Assembly (NCBI GenBank): GCA_029866325.1
Contig: JARWZO010000024.1
Span: forward strand, 62,001 to 126,000
Reading direction: 5' to 3'
From: Fluviicola sp.
GTDB taxonomy: Bacteria; Bacteroidota; Bacteroidia; Flavobacteriales_D; Crocinitomicaceae
DNA: 64,000 bases
Shown: positions 61,523 to 64,000 of the stretch, piece by piece
Position numbering within the stretch: the first letter of the stretch is position 1
Layout of the letters: every line of letters starts with the position of its first letter
Translations under genes and position numbers: made by a program
The notes under the pieces: generated by a model
What the model was told of the DNA's origin: nothing
What the model saw: the letters and a program-made list of their open reading frames with translations, nothing else
Database searches by the model: none

Positions 61523-61870
61523 ATGGATGATTTATTAGATAATCGTTCTTCCAATCAGGGAGGTGGTTTCCAAAGTAGCAATGTTCCAAATGCAGCAGCA
61601 GTGTTGGTCTTGGGAATTATTTCAATCGCAACTTGTTGGTTGTATGGTATTCCGGGTTTGATTTGTGGGATCATTGCATTGGTATTGCATAAGAAAGATA
61701 AAATGATTTACGCTACCGACCCGCAGCGTTACGATAATTCATTCAAAACATCAAAAGCAGGATTCGTTTGTGCCGTAATTGGTACATCATTGTCTGCATT
61801 TTGGATATTGTATGTAATCATTATGCTTGTGTTTGTCGGAACAATGGCTTCCGGATTCAATCGCTTCTAA
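61523..61870 (+). CDS. Small membrane protein, DUF4190/CCC-motif-like
   Basis: 115 residues with an acidic/Asn-Ser-rich start (MDDLLDNRSSNQGGGFQSSN), a helix pair NAAAVLVLGIISIATCWLYG and IPGLICGIIALVLHKKDKMI, and a final helix pair around residues 73-108. This is the plan of the DUF4190-type CCC-motif proteins of Bacteroidota, with a single Cys in ATCW. Twenty-seven bases separate it from the DUF2752 gene. Members often occur next to DUF2752 proteins. Biochemical role unknown. Confidence 0.78.
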   Translation: MDDLLDNRSSNQGGGFQSSNVPNAAAVLVLGIISIATCWLYGIPGLICGIIALVLHKKDKMIYATDPQRYDNSFKTSKAGFVCAVIGTSLSAFWILYVIIMLVFVGTMASGFNRF

Positions 61871-61897
61871 ACACAATCCATTGATCGTTCTTTTCGA

Positions 61898-62161
61898 ATG
61901 ATTCCTTGTTCCTGGAAAGAAACATTTGGCGTTGAGTGCCCTGCTTGTGGTACTCAGCGCTCTTTTTTGGCCTTAATTCAAGGCGACCTCATTGAAAGTT
62001 TAATACTGTTTCCCGCACTTTTGCCGTTCATGGCGCTTATCGTAATCGCAATTATTCACCTCATTCGTCCTTTTCCTGCTGCGTCCAAATGGATCATCAG
62101 AATGGTGATTCTTACAGGAGTGTTGATGGTGGGAAATTGGATTTTTAAAATGGCTACTTAA
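61898..62161 (+). CDS. DUF2752 membrane protein
   Basis: 87 residues. The hallmark is at the N-terminus: FGVECPACGTQRSFLALIQG, with the CPxCGxxRS Cys pair typical of DUF2752, then two membrane helices (FPALLPFMALIVIAIIHLI and IIRMVILTGVLMVGNWIF). The two cysteines face the start of helix 1 and could form a disulfide or bind a metal. It is 27 bases after the DUF4190-like gene and closes the small membrane-protein cluster. Function unknown. Confidence 0.88.
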   Translation: MIPCSWKETFGVECPACGTQRSFLALIQGDLIESLILFPALLPFMALIVIAIIHLIRPFPAASKWIIRMVILTGVLMVGNWIFKMAT

Positions 62162-62165
62162 GGCT

Positions 62166-62292
62166 ATTCACCACAAAGCTTTTTTTTTGATAAATTTGAC
62201 TTGTTAAGGTCACAAAGAAGTTCTACCTAAGTCCCTTTGTGATCTTTTAACATGCCATACTTGTCCTTTTTCTTTGTGCCTTTGTGGTGAAT
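62166..62292. repeat. Nested inverted repeats in the gap before ettA
   Basis: Outer arms ATTCACCACAAAG (62166-62178) and CTTTGTGGTGAAT (62280-62292) are perfect. Inner arms 62206-62217 and 62235-62246 pair with one mismatch. A cruciform or long hairpin with CACAAAG units may act as a transcript end or be a dispersed repeat. Confidence 0.6.
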
Positions 62293-62298
62293 CAATCC

Positions 62299-62328
62299 TT
62301 TGCCAATCGACACAAAAAGTTATCTTTG
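62299..62328 (+). promoter_or_regulatory. Promoter of ettA
   Basis: TTTG (62299-62302), 18 bases, TATCTTTG (62321-62328), a full consensus match, 20 bases before the ATG at 62348. Confidence 0.65.
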
Positions 62329-62347
62329 TTCCTATTAAAAAAGGAAT

Positions 62348-64000
62348 ATGTCAGACGATAAAAAGATCATTTTTTCAATGGTGGGCGTTTCGAAAGTAAC
62401 CCCGCAAGGAAAACAAATCATTAAAAATATTTACCTATCGTTTTTCTACGGAGCAAAAATCGGAATCATCGGTTTGAACGGCTCGGGGAAATCGACTGTC
62501 ATGAAAATCATTGCAGGTTTAGATAATGCTTATCAAGGAGATGTAGTGTTTTCTGATGGCTATACCGTTGGATACCTGCCGCAGGAACCGGATTTGGATT
62601 TGAAAAAGACGGTGAAAGAGGTCGTGATGGAAGGCGCTCAGGAAACGGTTGATGTCTTGAAAGAATACGAAGAGATCAACAATTCGTTTATGGACGAAGA
62701 AATCCTGAACGATCCGGATAAAATGGATAAACTCATTGCACGTCAGGGAGTTGTTCAGGATCGTATCGATGCGTTGGATGCTTGGGAGCTGGATCAAAAA
62801 CTGGATCGTGCGATGGATGCCTTGCGCTGTCCGCCAGATGATCAACTGATCGAAACACTTTCAGGTGGTGAGAAACGCCGTGTGGCACTGTGTCGCTTGT
62901 TGTTGCAAAATCCGGATATCTTGTTGCTCGATGAGCCTACGAATCACCTTGACGCCGAGTCAATTGACTGGTTAGAACAACACTTACAACAATACCAAGG
63001 AACGGTGATTGCCGTAACCCACGACCGTTATTTCTTGGATAATGTAGCTGGTTGGATTCTGGAATTGGACAGAGGAGAAGGTATTCCGTGGAAAGGAAAT
63101 TACACTTCGTGGCTCGAGCAAAAAGGAAATCGTTTAAAAGACGAAGAAAAAACGGAATCAAAACGTCAGAAAATGCTGGCGCGCGAGCTCGAATGGGTGC
63201 GCATGAATCCGAAGGGTCGACACGCTAAAAACAAAGCGCGTTTGACCAATTACGATAAAATGATGTCGGAAGAACTCAAAGACAAGGAGGTGAAATTGGA
63301 AATTCCAATTCCCAATGGTCCGCGTTTGGGGAATAACGTCATCGATGCCAATCATGTCATGAAAGCCTTTGGTGACAAGTTGTTATACGATGATTTGAAT
63401 TTCAGTCTTCCACCGGCAGGAATTGTGGGGATCATCGGTCCGAATGGTGCGGGTAAAACCACCATTTTTAAAATGATTATGGATGAACTGCAACCGGATG
63501 GTGGTTCGTTTGCAGTTGGAGAAACAGTGAAAATCGGTTACGTAGATCAAACACACAAGGATATTTCACCTGAGAAATCGGTGTTTGAGGTAATTGGTGG
63601 CGGAAACGATTTTATCGAAATTGGAAATCAAAAATTCAACACCCGCGCTTATTTATCGAAATTCAACTTCGCAGGTTCGGATCAAAGTAAGAAAGTTGGC
63701 GTGTTATCCGGTGGTGAACGCAATCGTTTGCACCTAGCCATGACCTTGATGACCGAAGCCAATGTGTTGTTGCTCGATGAGCCGACCAATGATATTGATA
63801 TTAATACCTTACGTGCGCTTGAAGAAGGAATCGAAAGTTTTGCTGGTTGCGCCGTGGTGATTAGTCACGACCGTTGGTTCCTGGATCGTATTTGTACGCA
63901 TATCTTGGCGTTTGAAGGCGATTCGGAAGTGGTTTGGTTTGAAGGAAGTTATTCCGAATACGAAGAAAACAAACGCAAACGATTGGGCGATGCCGGTCCG
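62348..64000 (+). CDS. ettA: ABC-F translational throttle EttA (C-terminus cut by window edge)
   Basis: 551 codons from the ATG at 62348 to the window end, nearly the full length of about 560. ABC1 has Walker A GLNGSGKST (42-50), signature LSGGEKRR and Walker B LLLDEPTNHLD with the PTNHLDAES switch. An arm insert follows Walker A (DLDLKKTVKEVVMEGA region), and the linker contains WVRMNPKGRHAKNKARLTNY. ABC2 has GPNGAGKTT, LSGGERNR and LLLDEPTNDIDINTL. EttA binds the ribosomal E site and gates the first elongation step by ATP/ADP ratio. The arm, linker and PTND second switch fit EttA rather than Uup or YheS. Confidence 0.94.
   Translation, partial: MSDDKKIIFSMVGVSKVTPQGKQIIKNIYLSFFYGAKIGIIGLNGSGKSTVMKIIAGLDNAYQGDVVFSDGYTVGYLPQEPDLDLKKTVKEVVMEGAQETVDVLKEYEEINNSFMDEEILNDPDKMDKLIARQGVVQDRIDALDAWELDQKLDRAMDALRCPPDDQLIETLSGGEKRRVALCRLLLQNPDILLLDEPTNHLDAESIDWLEQHLQQYQGTVIAVTHDRYFLDNVAGWILELDRGEGIPWKGNYTSWLEQKGNRLKDEEKTESKRQKMLARELEWVRMNPKGRHAKNKARLTNYDKMMSEELKDKEVKLEIPIPNGPRLGNNVIDANHVMKAFGDKLLYDDLNFSLPPAGIVGIIGPNGAGKTTIFKMIMDELQPDGGSFAVGETVKIGYVDQTHKDISPEKSVFEVIGGGNDFIEIGNQKFNTRAYLSKFNFAGSDQSKKVGVLSGGERNRLHLAMTLMTEANVLLLDEPTNDIDINTLRALEEGIESFAGCAVVISHDRWFLDRICTHILAFEGDSEVVWFEGSYSEYEENKRKRLGDAGP

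Overview
The window is bacterial chromosomal DNA from a member of the Bacteroidota, most likely order Flavobacteriales. The evidence is the gene content: an LptD of the Bacteroidota type, C-terminal domains of the type IX secretion (T9SS) kind on a subtilase and on an MbnP-like protein, TonB-dependent receptors with an N-terminal carboxypeptidase-regulatory-like domain, a DUF5777 barrel, a PorG/DUF6089-like barrel, and a short primary sigma factor. Start sites lack strong Shine-Dalgarno sequences, and several promoters fit the Bacteroidota consensus (TTG or TTTG, about 19-21 bases, then TAnnTTTG). The genus cannot be fixed from the sequence; a Fluviicola/Crocinitomicaceae-like organism is a guess. 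I saw no tRNA, rRNA, CRISPR array, intact transposase or prophage.

Layout. 1-8317: the 5' part of a FAD oxidoreductase (minus strand), a 2013-residue secreted repeat protein, and mpl for peptidoglycan recycling. 8474-12436 (minus): yqgE, then the overlapping run rarA, lipid A acyltransferase, Asp-box secreted protein. 12705-15044: a DUF5777 barrel, a haem lipoprotein with a CX4CH motif, YceI and a small membrane protein. 15588-21445: lptD and, divergently, a T9SS-type subtilase. 21799-27038: an operon with an amidase, an MCE protein, a membrane Fe-S protein, a HAD phosphatase, a CCG-domain Fe-S protein and a conserved protein of unknown function. 27148-40515: a barrel and an S9 peptidase, an MbnP-like protein, an ECF sigma factor, a PorG-like barrel, pyrD, an HMG-CoA lyase, three lipoproteins, and a putative metal-uptake group (His/Cys-rich membrane protein, ZnuD-like receptor, lipoprotein).

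40720-44739 (minus): GAPDH with a long N-terminal extension, the primary sigma factor and DegP. 44853-51175: a dense six-gene run, dapF, unknown, GNAT, mltG, glycosylasparaginase, beta-mannosidase. 51373-55859: a MarR-OsmC-MFS-TonB receptor operon with a probable MarR operator placed exactly inside its promoter. 56513-58778: a DEAH helicase and a lipoprotein on the other strand. 58964-62161: seven small membrane-protein genes in a row, including three tandem paralogues. 62348-64000: ettA, cut by the window edge.

Most of the window is ordinary envelope and central metabolism. The parts most likely to hold something undescribed are the giant repeat protein (22 units, with a recent 690-bp duplication), the tandem small-membrane-protein cluster, the structured 268-bp inverted-repeat element at 56177-56444, the MarR operon with its operator, and the coupled glycosylasparaginase/beta-mannosidase pair, which could dismantle the core of N-linked glycans.
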